This document shows positions 14,243-22,314 of a stretch of 64,000 nucleotides of DNA, piece by piece. Below the pieces are notes generated by a model. That model was not told the DNA's origin. It saw only the letters and a list, made by a program, of their open reading frames with translations, and made no database searches. Each line of letters begins with the position of its first letter. Within the stretch, counting starts at the first letter, position 1. A program made the translations under genes and the position numbers. This stretch comes from Breoghania sp037026715. Its GTDB lineage: Bacteria; Pseudomonadota; Alphaproteobacteria; Rhizobiales; Stappiaceae. The stretch is taken from the NCBI RefSeq assembly GCF_037026715.1, contig NZ_JBANCG010000010.1, positions 106,662 to 170,661 of the forward strand, read 5' to 3'.

Positions 14243-15493
14243 ATGTCTTCGCGTCACTCTGTCTCCGATACCGGCTCCGGCATGCAGAGACGTGGCCCGC
14301 ACTCTGACCCCAAGGACGATGAGAGCCGCGCCGCGACCACGGGCGCCGCCGCCGGCGGCAGCACCCCGCTCATCCTTGAGCCGGAGATCCAGCCGATCGT
14401 CAACGACCCCGATATCTCCTCCTCTCCCATGATGTCCGGTGCTCTCGTCCCCGCCGGAACCGACGACATTCCCCTTCCCGACTTCCCCCGTCCCCAGCCC
14501 AGCGGCGTGCCCCCCACCAAGGCGGCCATCGACAAGGCCATCGCCGACCTGACCGCCCTCAGTCGCGCCCAGCAGGGTCCCTCCGACGAGGAGAACCAGA
14601 TGACGCCCGAGGAGCGCCAGCAGCTTGGCGACGCCCTCGCCCATCTGAACAGCGTTGTCTCGCGCATCGACAAGAAGATGATCACGCTTGACGGCAAGCC
14701 CGTCACCACCACCCAGAAGGCGCTCGCCCTGTTCGGTACCATTCTCGCCAGCGCGATCTCGGTCGGCGCCATCAACTCGGTCTGGATGCTTCTTCAGGAT
14801 GTGCTGAAGCTCCGAGGCACATCGCGCCCACTCGCCGCCTTCGTCTCCGCATTGCCTGCCCTGCTGCGCGGCCCCCTCACTGACCTTTGTGGCGCCATCG
14901 CCAAATCCGCTGTCGGAACGGTCATGTTCGAGGGCAATGCCACCACCGTGCAGTTGACCCTCAAGTCGATCCTCATCTGCATTGCCGGGGGGTTTGCTGT
15001 TGCCGGCGGAATCGAACTCACCCTGCTGGAGGACCATGACCGCGTCGATCGCAAGTGGATCTTCCCCGGCTTCCTGTTCCCGCTGATCGCCATTGAGGCC
15101 ATCAAGCCGATGATTGACCTTTGGGCCATCCGCCTCAAGTTCGGAGCTTCCCTGCCGAGCGACAGGCTCAAGCAGCTTGACACCAGCGCCCGCAAGGCCT
15201 TCGTCGACCACTTCTGCAGCTGGGGCGGTTTCCTCAAGGCCCCCACCGTTTTCTTTGCCGCCTACTTCATCTACGGGCTCTACTCTGGCCCGTTTATCGA
15301 GCAAGGCGACACCCCGGGCAAGCAGATGGCCCTTCGCGGCCTTGCCCTCTCCATCTTCAACTTCCTCTGGCTCTACGGCATTCAGGCCAGCGCTGCGATC
15401 CAGAAGGGAGTTATCGAGGCTGCCGAGAAGCGCAAGAAGGAGGACAAGAAGGGCAAGGGCCAGCAGCGCGCCGGCGGCTCCCATGAGGACTAG
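14243..15493 (+). CDS. Polytopic membrane protein of unknown function (416 aa)
   Basis: I do not recognise the family. Residues 1 to about 150 are polar and proline/serine-rich, without a signal peptide. About six hydrophobic segments follow (near 158-180, 195-212, 245-265, 272-292, 330-347, 368-385), and the tail is strongly basic (KRKKEDKKGKGQQR). A long soluble N-terminus with a Lys-rich C-terminus is common in eukaryotic membrane proteins. The start ATG has no ribosome site, and the protein begins Met-Ser-Ser, as does the 1294-aa protein of segment 1. It is the only gene in its segment. It could be a transporter, but nothing in the sequence shows a substrate. Confidence 0.7.
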   Translation: MSSRHSVSDTGSGMQRRGPHSDPKDDESRAATTGAAAGGSTPLILEPEIQPIVNDPDISSSPMMSGALVPAGTDDIPLPDFPRPQPSGVPPTKAAIDKAIADLTALSRAQQGPSDEENQMTPEERQQLGDALAHLNSVVSRIDKKMITLDGKPVTTTQKALALFGTILASAISVGAINSVWMLLQDVLKLRGTSRPLAAFVSALPALLRGPLTDLCGAIAKSAVGTVMFEGNATTVQLTLKSILICIAGGFAVAGGIELTLLEDHDRVDRKWIFPGFLFPLIAIEAIKPMIDLWAIRLKFGASLPSDRLKQLDTSARKAFVDHFCSWGGFLKAPTVFFAAYFIYGLYSGPFIEQGDTPGKQMALRGLALSIFNFLWLYGIQASAAIQKGVIEAAEKRKKEDKKGKGQQRAGGSHED

Positions 15494-15893
15494 ACGGTTT
15501 CGGTGACGGAGATGTTCGGGTGAAGAACGCGACGGCAGACGGTCAGGCGGAAGGGATCGGAGGAACACGGGAAGGACAGGAAGGATCGCACGGGATGGAC
15601 GGAAGGCATTCAACATGCCGCATGTTTCGAGGGGGACCGCAACGCCCCTTGCATTTGGTAGTATTTCTGTTTTCTGTTTTGTCTTCTTCTCTTCGCACCA
15701 CTCTATTCGAAACTCGCAATATCCATAGCTCCGACCAATAGACAGTCTTTACCTCAACCCCCTCCCGGGGCTTCGTGCATGTGATCTCACGTGATGTGCT
15801 TACTAATCTTCGCCCTTACGTAATCGGGGGCACGTGACAAGGGGAACTCCCCCCTTCCCCCCCCCCCTTCCAAGACAGGAAAGGGGGAATAGA
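15494..15893. other. Non-coding 3' region of segment 2
   Basis: No gene. A T/C-rich stretch (about 15655-15705) is less GC-rich than the surroundings and could be a 3' processing region. It is followed by CACGTG at about 15789-15794 and 15831-15836 and by TTACGTAA at 15816-15823, a core like that of the ocs element bound by bZIP factors. A pure C run lies at about 15858-15867. Their position after the gene, not before it, is unexplained. Confidence 0.4.
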
Positions 15894-15974
15894 AGTCGCC
15901 GCCCCCGGGCGGCGGAAACGTTCCGCAGCGCCGCGCGCGAAGGACCACGGAGGAGCCGCCCGGGGGCGGCGACT
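15894..15974. repeat. Perfect 19-bp inverted repeat before LB2
   Basis: Arms AGTCGCCGCCCCCGGGCGG (15894-15912) and CCGCCCGGGGGCGGCGACT (15956-15974) are exact complements across a 43-base loop. The right arm runs into LB2. A very stable stem could stop transcription or present the nick site. It is not seen at LB1. Confidence 0.8.
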
Positions 15975-16026
15975 ACAGTTCCCCCTATCCTGCACGCATC
16001 ACGGGGCCTGCGTGCAGGATAGGGGG
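15972..16026. other. Nick-like end border LB2 with an inverted second copy
   Basis: 15972-15997 matches LB1 at 25 of 26 positions, with the predicted plus-strand cut between 15992 and 15993. The 18-bp sequence CCCCCTATCCTGCACGCA (15981-15998) is repeated exactly in reverse orientation at 16009-16026 around a 10-base loop, so a second nick site faces the other way on the minus strand. oriT sites are often flanked by inverted repeats, although here both arms hold the nick. Confidence 0.5.
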
Positions 16027-16064
16027 ACATTCGCGGCATTTTCCGCAAGTTGCACGGTTCCGTC

Positions 16065-16392
16065 AGGGGCGCTGGTCGCGCGTTATGCGCCTTCGGCGCT
16101 TGTTGCGCTGGATCCCGGATCTCTCGACACGCCTTGCGGCGCGCTCGGTCCGGGATGACGGCGGAGAGATTGGGGCGCGGGAAAGGACGGAGGCGTACGG
16201 ACCGTGCCGGAGCCGAGGCCTAAGCGAGGGCAAGGGCAAGGGCAAGGGCAAGGGCAAGGGCAAGGAACCTTCCCTTCGACACCGCTTGTGTCAACGCGCC
16301 GTAGCCAGGGCCCTCACCGCATGCCCCGCACTCTCCACCCTCATCCCGGACCGAGTGCGCCCAAGGCGCATCGAGAGATCCGGGATCCAGCG
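16065..16392. repeat. About 330-bp dispersed repeat, copy 2
   Basis: Almost identical to 12067-12397, including the inverted GATCCCGGATCTCTCGA-type ends and a GGGCAA array (about 16228-16264). It starts about 72 bases after LB2. Two close copies in direct orientation could recombine and delete the DNA between them, including the toxin-antitoxin genes and segment 2. Confidence 0.85.
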
Positions 16393-16652
16393 CAACAAGT
16401 GCCGAAGGCTCATGATAAGGACCAGAGCCCCTGGCGAAGCCGCAGCCCTCACGCACGCAAAAGCCGTCTTCACGCGCAACCGTATCCTCACCATGAAACG
16501 TATATTTTCCGAAAGAACGTATTTCTATTAAGATAATATTGCCAAATATCATCGTATTACTTGACACTACACTTCCCGCACGGCCAATTTACACTTGGCG
16601 CATTTCACGCCATCGCATCGCGACTTCCTTCAATTTTCAGGGAATATTCTTC
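16393..16652 (+). promoter_or_regulatory. AT-rich upstream region of the RTX-like gene
   Basis: Markedly AT-rich from about 16490 to 16570 compared with its surroundings, as in bacterial promoter regions. TTGACA lies at about 16561-16566. No gene is seen. An in-frame longer start at 16539 would place this AT-rich DNA in the coding region, which is unlikely. Confidence 0.4.
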
Positions 16653-17852
16653 ATGTGTACGACATTCGCCTGTTTTCTGGCGGCCTTGCTGGCTTTTGAA
16701 TCGGGGTGGGACCGGGATCGGTACGAGGCCGGCGGGATCGCCGACTGGCAGCTGACCCAGTGGGCCGGCGGGCCGGTGGAGAGCCACTATCCCGGCTATG
16801 CGAGCTGGAACGACCTCAGCGAGGCGGAGTGGCGGGAAATGTCCTATCGCTCCACCAACTCGCTCGGCTTCGTCGGCTATCAGTTCGGCGAGGCTCTGCT
16901 GATCGACCTGGGATACTACGAGGCCACCACCTATTACGGGGCCGGCAGCGCCACCAATACCTGGAACGGCACCTGGACCGGCAAGAATGGGGTCTCCTCG
17001 CTCGACGATTTCAAGACGGCCGAGGCCCAGAACCGGGCCATCCAGGAGGCTTTCGGCTACAATCTCCAGATCCTGCAGAACCAGCTTGCCGCCTATGGCC
17101 GCTCGATCGACGATTATGTCGGCACCACCGGCACCTACACGCAGGGCGGAAAGAGCGAGAGCGTCGAGCTGACCCTGTCCGGCATTCTCGCCGCCACGCA
17201 TCTGCGCGGCGCGTGGGGCACGGCCTCGCTGCTGCTGGAAGATGCCGTCAGTTCGGACGAGAACGGCACCTCGATCCTGCAATATATCGATCAGTTCGGC
17301 GGCTACGACACGCCGGGCGTCGACGCGCTGATCGGGACTTACGAGGGCCATGTGGTGGGGCAGGAAGGCCTCGGCGCGTTGCTGCTGGAGGGCGACCCGG
17401 CGCCCGAACCGGCCAAGGGCGATGGGCAGGACGAGGCGGAAACCCCGCCGGCCGAGGTCGCGGAGGCGAGCGGATCGGAAACCGAAACGCCCGCCGGGCC
17501 AGCCGCAGAGCCAGCCGACGAAACGCCCGGGACGCAGGGCGCGGAGACATCCACGAGCGGCGGGCGCACGCTGCCGCTCGGCTATGCCTGGGGCGAGCGC
17601 GAGACGGTGACGGATTTCGATCCCGCCAGCGACGTGATCGACTTCGGTGCCATGCCCGGCGCGGATATCGAGATCACCGAGGTCGACGGCGATCTGCTTA
17701 TCGCGGTGAGGAACAATGGCGGGTCGGGATACCTGCTGAAGGGGATCCAGGCCGAGGATCTGGGCCCCGACAACCTGACCGCCGATGCGTGGAATCCGGT
17801 GCTGGAAAGCGGCGGCGTGCGCGCAAGGCTCCAGGCTCTGGGGGCACGCTAG
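16653..17852 (+). CDS. RTX-like secreted calcium-binding protein
   Basis: A 399-aa acidic protein. Residues about 1-260 form a conserved domain (AFESGWDRDRYEAGGIADWQL, NSLGFVGYQFGEALLIDLGYY) that I know from alphaproteobacterial secreted RTX-type proteins but cannot name. An Ala/Glu/Pro-rich linker (about 245-310) follows. The end resembles the C-terminal domain of haemolysin-type proteins (VTDFDPASDVIDF...GSGYLLKGI), a type I secretion signal region. Classical GGxGxDxLx nonapeptides are not visible. The start at 16653 is chosen because homologues begin just before the AFESG motif. It lies outside segment 2. Confidence 0.6.
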   Translation: MCTTFACFLAALLAFESGWDRDRYEAGGIADWQLTQWAGGPVESHYPGYASWNDLSEAEWREMSYRSTNSLGFVGYQFGEALLIDLGYYEATTYYGAGSATNTWNGTWTGKNGVSSLDDFKTAEAQNRAIQEAFGYNLQILQNQLAAYGRSIDDYVGTTGTYTQGGKSESVELTLSGILAATHLRGAWGTASLLLEDAVSSDENGTSILQYIDQFGGYDTPGVDALIGTYEGHVVGQEGLGALLLEGDPAPEPAKGDGQDEAETPPAEVAEASGSETETPAGPAAEPADETPGTQGAETSTSGGRTLPLGYAWGERETVTDFDPASDVIDFGAMPGADIEITEVDGDLLIAVRNNGGSGYLLKGIQAEDLGPDNLTADAWNPVLESGGVRARLQALGAR

Positions 17853-17933
17853 AGCATATCCCGACTGGAGCGTTTTCTTGTCGACCAGGCACTTCCGCCT
17901 GGAAGGACAGGCGCTCCGGCCCCTCGCCCCCTT

Positions 17934-17962
17934 CCCGGCCGGACAACCGGCCGGGACCTTTT
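17934..17962 (+). terminator. Rho-independent terminator after the RTX-like gene
   Basis: CCCGGCCGG-ACAA-CCGGCCGGG is a perfect 9-bp stem (17934-17955) followed by ACCTTTT. It is 80 bases after the stop codon and just outside the prophage. Confidence 0.7.
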
Positions 17963-18024
17963 CCTCCCCGCCGCCCTTTCGTTCCCCTCCGTCCCGCTCG
18001 CCCCCGTCCCTCCCATGCCCCCCC

Positions 18025-18200
18025 TGTAGCCGGACACTTGGAATTGGAGCGCGGGACACTTGGATCTGTAGCAATTCCGCATCGCGCCCAAACACATGCC
18101 CGGGACTGATCCCGGGGCATTCTGAAACCGCGCCAAGCCGGATTGAAATGCGCCTCTTCTCGCCCGCATTCGACGGCGAGGCGAGCGGAGCGCGGGACAC
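18025..18200 (+). other. Prophage end (far end, attR side) with transposase-site repeats
   Basis: The terminal TGT is followed at seven bases by GGACACTTGGAATTGGAG (18032), then GGACACTTGGATCTGTAGC 22 bases on (18054), and a weaker GGACAC at 18195. GGACAYTTGGAWYT is shared with the opposite end in inverse orientation, as expected for MuA-binding end sites. Confidence 0.7.
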
Positions 18201-18246
18201 ATCGGCGGCGCGATGCACGCGCGGGAGAGACGATCCGTCTCCCCCT

Positions 18247-19248
18247 TCAGCGCCGCCTGCCACCCTCCGGTGCTTCCAGCTCGATGCTCGTCTCGAAGGT
18301 GCTGCCGAAACGGTGCTCCACCGTCGCGATGCGCCAGAGCCCGTTCGCCTCCGGCCGGAAGCCGGCAAGCGTCACGTTGGCTTCGGCCTGGGCTTCCGGC
18401 AGGCCGGCGAGTTTCACCGAGCCGGAAGCCGAGCCGCGGGAGAGCCTCTCGCCCTCGGAAGCCGCGGCCTTCTCGGCCTCCTCCTTACTCGCCAGCGCGT
18501 GGCGCAGGTGCTTGTCCGGGCCTTCGAGACCCGTTGAAACGCGTTCCACCTTCGTCTCGCCCGTCTCGCGGTCGAACCACTTCGCGCTGGCCTTGCCGAA
18601 ACGCGGCCGGGGCTCGACCTGGAAGCTCCACGAAACGCAATCGGACCTGGCGATCGTGAGCGAAGGCAACGGCTGCCCGGATACCGAACCGCTCCCGCGC
18701 TTGACCAGGAGCATCTTCCCGCCCTTGACCGAAAACAATGCGCCGAAACGATCGGCGAGACGCGTGCCGAAATCGAGCGCGGACTGGTCGACCCGCGCCG
18801 CATAGGGAACCTTGAGGCCCGCCAGTTCCGGGCTCACCTCGGCCTTCAGGCCGTGCCGGTCGGCCAGCGTCCTGATGATCCCGCCCAGCGTCTCGCCGTC
18901 GAAATGCTCCGACAGCGGCTCCTTCAGGTCTTTGCGCATATCGGCACCGCGACCGGAGAGCTTCAGAAATTCGCCGCCCGTTCCGCCCTCGATCGTCGAC
19001 TTTTCGACGATGAAGAGCCCGACCACCCAGGCGCCGCCGCCCCGGAAACCGAAACGCACCGACAGCTCAGCCCCCTCGCGCGGGATCTCGATCCCGTTGC
19101 CCGCGTCATCGAAGGTGAGCTCGACGCTGTCGGCGTCCTGGCCGGTCGCGTCGCGCACGGTCGCCTCGATCAGGCGCTGGTAGAAACCGGCCGAGACCGG
19201 CTCACCGTCCACGTGGACCTCGATGAAGGGATGTGTGCGCATCGCCAT
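18247..19248 (-). CDS. Phage late control protein D (tail hub, gpD)
   Basis: A 333-aa P2 gpD/T4 gp27-like hub protein that joins the tail tube to the baseplate spike. It starts with the typical FIEVHVDGEPVSAGFYQRLIEATVRD, contains LKLSGRGADMRKDLKEP and ends with the domain common to gpD proteins. It is the last gene of the tail operon, directly after gpX, as in P2. Length is normal. Confidence 0.85.
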   Translation of the reverse strand: MAMRTHPFIEVHVDGEPVSAGFYQRLIEATVRDATGQDADSVELTFDDAGNGIEIPREGAELSVRFGFRGGGAWVVGLFIVEKSTIEGGTGGEFLKLSGRGADMRKDLKEPLSEHFDGETLGGIIRTLADRHGLKAEVSPELAGLKVPYAARVDQSALDFGTRLADRFGALFSVKGGKMLLVKRGSGSVSGQPLPSLTIARSDCVSWSFQVEPRPRFGKASAKWFDRETGETKVERVSTGLEGPDKHLRHALASKEEAEKAAASEGERLSRGSASGSVKLAGLPEAQAEANVTLAGFRPEANGLWRIATVEHRFGSTFETSIELEAPEGGRRR

Positions 19249-19249
19249 G

Positions 19250-19507
19250 TCAGTCCCACAGGCGAACCGACGTCCGCTCCTCCGAGATCCGCCATTCCGG
19301 CAGGGTCAGGACCGTGCCGAGCGGCAGGACGAGGCCCGCCGCCGCAAGCGATCGGTTCGCCTCCAGCGTCGCCTCGACATAGCCGGAAAGCTGCCCGGCC
19401 TTCCTGATGTCGCCGGTCACCTGCCAGGCGTTCTCGAAACAGATCTTCTCCACCGTCGCGTCCTCTCGGCTCACCGAGATCGTCGTTTCGGGCAGCGTCG
19501 TCGCCAT
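19250..19507 (-). CDS. Phage tail protein X (LysM-like)
   Basis: 85 aa, similar in size and order to P2 gpX, a small tail-completion protein with a LysM-like fold. The GTVLTLPEW segment near residues 65-73 fits the gpX pattern. It lies between gpU and gpD with one base to the next gene. Confidence 0.75.
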   Translation of the reverse strand: MATTLPETTISVSREDATVEKICFENAWQVTGDIRKAGQLSGYVEATLEANRSLAAAGLVLPLGTVLTLPEWRISEERTSVRLWD

Positions 19508-19518
19508 CGCTCACGTCC

Positions 19519-19941
19519 TCAGTTGAAAAGGCCCAGACGGCCGCTGTCGGGATAGGGCGCGACCGTGATCTCGTATTCGACACGCCGGCCCTGACCTTCG
19601 CGCGAGATGATGGATTGGGTATCCGATATCCTGAGGATCACCACCTTGCCGAACACGCGCGCGGCCGAGGCGGTCGCCCATCCGACCATGAGCACCGGCT
19701 GCGCTGCCGCCTGTGTGGCGCGGATCGCCTCGTAGGCTTCCCGCCCACCCATTTCCTCGGGAAACAGCAGGCCGGAAATGGAGATCGGATCCTCGCCGAA
19801 CCCGGTGAACTGGCGCCCGGGCCGCGCACCGAAGCGGGCGATCGACGGCCACTTGGCCTCGGTATCGCGTTTGATCGCCTGGAAGTTGAGCGGCGCGATG
19901 GTGAAGATGTGCGGCCCCAGGGCAAGCAACGGCAGGCTCAT
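19519..19941 (-). CDS. Phage tail protein U
   Basis: 140 aa, P2 gpU-like tail-completion protein: LGPHIFTIAPLNFQAIKRDTEAKW at the start, GFGEDPISISGLLFPEEMGG in the middle. It caps the tail tube in contractile tails. Position between the tape measure and gpX is canonical. Confidence 0.88.
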   Translation of the reverse strand: MSLPLLALGPHIFTIAPLNFQAIKRDTEAKWPSIARFGARPGRQFTGFGEDPISISGLLFPEEMGGREAYEAIRATQAAAQPVLMVGWATASAARVFGKVVILRISDTQSIISREGQGRRVEYEITVAPYPDSGRLGLFN

Positions 19942-19947
19942 GTTCGC

Positions 19948-22173
19948 TTACTCCCCATCGTGCAGGGCGCCGGTTTTCGTCCGAACCAGCGATTGTTGGA
20001 TTTTGTTGACGGTGGCATTGGCCGCAGCCTCGGGATCGCTGACGCCATTGATCGTGAAATGATTGGTCATGGTGATCTGCGACGGCTGCCAACCTAGACT
20101 GCCCGAGGCGGGCGAGCCGCTTGTCTGGCCGGGCAGGCGGCCGCGCAGATAGTCCCAGAGGGTCGGCATCCCGTTATCGTCATCGGGGAAACGGGAGGGC
20201 GCGTTGGGTGGTGGCACGATCGGAAGAGGTCGCGGCCCGTCCTCCGTCCCTTCGCCAATTCCGAGCTTCCTCTTGACCCAACGGCCAAAGACCTCAGCCG
20301 GGACTTCGTCCTTCTCCAACCCCAGCAGGGATTTGATTTCCTGCCGTGTTTTATAATAAAATTGCGCAGGAGCTGTATTGTCCGCCCACTCCCTAAATCG
20401 ATCAACTTGCTCTGCGCGCTCGTTCGCAAGCCGCATGCGCTCTTCCGGCGTCCGTTGCAGCTCCCGGATGGCTTCTTCCGCGATAAGAATGGGCGGAACC
20501 CGCCGCAGAGCGAACTTTCCCAACTTGAGGATACCGCCTCCGCTGACCCATGCTCGAACCGCGCCCCAGGCCCCAGCAGCACCGCTGCGCACCTTGCGGC
20601 CTAGGCCGGGTGCGGCCTGCGACACGGACTTGACCAGCTTGCTGCGGGCACTCGAAAGCCAGCGGAACGCACCACCGAGAGACGAGCCGCCACGCTTGAT
20701 GGCCCCCACGGCGCGTTCACCGATCCACCGCGCTGCACCGGATGCTTTCTTGGCCAGGAAGCCCCCGGCCTTGGCGCCCTTTTCATAAATTGCCCGCAGC
20801 CCCCGGCGGAGTAGCCGCACCCCACGCGCGGCAACAGAGACGTTCTTGCCCGTTTTATCGTAGAGCCAGAACCACGAGAATATCTTACTTCCAATCTTCC
20901 AGGCCTTGGAAAGAACGGAGTACAGCCGAATAGCCGGGACTACGATGGCCAAAAGCCCCAGACCTATTTTGATTAGCCAAGAGGTCAGGGTCGGGTGATC
21001 CTCAGAAAACTGCCCGGCAATTGACACAATACTACCGAGACCGCCCATAATATCGGTCAAGGCCGGAAGAAAGGTATTGCCGGCCGTGATGGCGATGGCG
21101 TCCATTCGATTTTTGAGGAGCTGCCAATGCCCGCCAGCCGACTGCGCGCGCTTGTCGTACTTGTCCGTCGCCGAGCCTGCGTAACCCGATACATTTCCAA
21201 CCGTCTTGAAGGACCGCGCCAGCAAGTCCTGATTGCCGGCGAGCTTTGAGAGATCCTGCCCTCCCAATCCGTTCAACGCCTGCATGCCGCCCGGCGCATG
21301 CGACAGCCGTGCGAAGAGATCCGTGAGCGCCACCGGCGCGTCGCGGTCAAGCGAGGCCATGAACTGGTCATAGTCAACCCCGGCCGTCCGCAGCGCGGCG
21401 CGCACATCGCTCGTGCCCTCGGCAAGATGGCTCGCAAACGCTTTTACGCCGCGCGCCGCCTCTTCCGGAGAAGCACCGGCGGCGATCATCGCCGCCCCCA
21501 GGGCCTCCATCTGAGCCACATTGAGCTTCAGAACCGACTGCGCGGCCGCGGCCCGATCGGCGAAGTTCAGGATATCGCCGGCCCGTGCGTCCATGTTGAT
21601 GGAGAGTTGGCTTGCCGCGTCCGCCAGATCCTCCAAGCCTTCCTGATCGAGGCGGTAGACATCACGCAGTCTGGCGAAGCGTTCGGCGATCTGATCGCCG
21701 GCCATGTCGAAGGCAACGGAAGCCTTCGCGGCAAACGCCGTGAAGCGTTCCAGCTGATCCGTCGGAATGCCGGCGCGGGCAGCGGTCGCCATGATGCTCA
21801 TAAGTCCGGTCGCCGAAACGGCGATCTCCCGGCTCATGTCGAGCACCGACCTGCGCAGCACCTTCAAACGTTCGGCAGAAACATCCAACACCTTTTCGAT
21901 GCCGGAAAATGCGTCGTCGAACGCAGCCGCGGCACGTAGGGGCGCGAAGACCGCAAAGGCGTCCATCAGTTTCTCACGTGCCTGCTTCAACCGCGCTTCA
22001 TTGGCCTTTAGCGCTGTCTTGATCTCGTCGGTTTTGAGGTTTTCCCGGATGCCTTTTGAAAATTCGGCACCCACCGTCGCCGCCAGATCCCGAATGTCCT
22101 CGAGATCCTGGCGGATTATATCGAGCCCCTTTGAAAGGAACTGGATTGTCACGGTCATGGTGAGATCGGACAT
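19948..22173 (-). CDS. Phage tail tape measure protein
   Basis: 741 aa, long and helical, with coiled-coil stretches at the N-terminus, the family segment around DISAERLKVLRRSVLDMSREI (about 100-120), and hydrophobic stretches near 395-425 (TSWLIKIGLGLLAIVVPAIR). It sets tail length and may cross the target membrane. The C-terminal third reads more degenerate but is open. It follows the GpE/GpE' pair, as in all P2-like tails. Confidence 0.9.
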   Translation of the reverse strand: MSDLTMTVTIQFLSKGLDIIRQDLEDIRDLAATVGAEFSKGIRENLKTDEIKTALKANEARLKQAREKLMDAFAVFAPLRAAAAFDDAFSGIEKVLDVSAERLKVLRRSVLDMSREIAVSATGLMSIMATAARAGIPTDQLERFTAFAAKASVAFDMAGDQIAERFARLRDVYRLDQEGLEDLADAASQLSINMDARAGDILNFADRAAAAQSVLKLNVAQMEALGAAMIAAGASPEEAARGVKAFASHLAEGTSDVRAALRTAGVDYDQFMASLDRDAPVALTDLFARLSHAPGGMQALNGLGGQDLSKLAGNQDLLARSFKTVGNVSGYAGSATDKYDKRAQSAGGHWQLLKNRMDAIAITAGNTFLPALTDIMGGLGSIVSIAGQFSEDHPTLTSWLIKIGLGLLAIVVPAIRLYSVLSKAWKIGSKIFSWFWLYDKTGKNVSVAARGVRLLRRGLRAIYEKGAKAGGFLAKKASGAARWIGERAVGAIKRGGSSLGGAFRWLSSARSKLVKSVSQAAPGLGRKVRSGAAGAWGAVRAWVSGGGILKLGKFALRRVPPILIAEEAIRELQRTPEERMRLANERAEQVDRFREWADNTAPAQFYYKTRQEIKSLLGLEKDEVPAEVFGRWVKRKLGIGEGTEDGPRPLPIVPPPNAPSRFPDDDNGMPTLWDYLRGRLPGQTSGSPASGSLGWQPSQITMTNHFTINGVSDPEAAANATVNKIQQSLVRTKTGALHDGE

Positions 22174-22182
22174 CGGGCAGCC

Positions 22183-22314
22183 TCACTCGCCCCGCATGCC
22201 GTACAATTGTGCGGCAATGCGAGGCAGATCGCGGCGGAATTCCAGGAACTCGCGCCAGTCGAGATTTTCCATCTCACTCGGCGGCCAGTGGTAGACGGCC
22301 GCAAGATCGCTCAT
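22183..22314 (-). CDS. GpE-like tail chaperone extension (43 aa alone)
   Basis: MSDLAAVYHWPPSEMENLDWREFLEFRR is the GpE' pattern of P2-like phages. Its ATG overlaps the stop of the preceding gene (ATGA), so it could start alone. It is also joined by a -1 shift from that gene to give a fusion protein. The fusion assists tape-measure folding and tail assembly. Confidence 0.75.
   Translation of the reverse strand: MSDLAAVYHWPPSEMENLDWREFLEFRRDLPRIAAQLYGMRGE

Larger units (their letters stand above)
13684..15992 (+). mobile_element. Putative T-DNA-like segment 2
   Basis: About 2.3 kb bounded by RB2 and by LB2 (15972-15997), both in plus orientation, and holding one gene with a eukaryote-like leader. 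Border types, CA-rich tract, gene orientation and the repeat after the end border all repeat the plan of segment 1. As with segment 1, no transfer protein is in the window. Confidence 0.4.

Noticed and set aside
16539..16652. N-terminal extension of the RTX-like protein
   Set aside because: It falls in AT-rich promoter-like DNA, and the conserved domain begins just after the ATG at 16653.
18000..18024. A 5-bp target duplication of the prophage
   Set aside because: The five bases outside the two ends (CCCCC and CGCGC) do not match, and shifting the ends by a few bases loses the TGT-7-GGACA symmetry.
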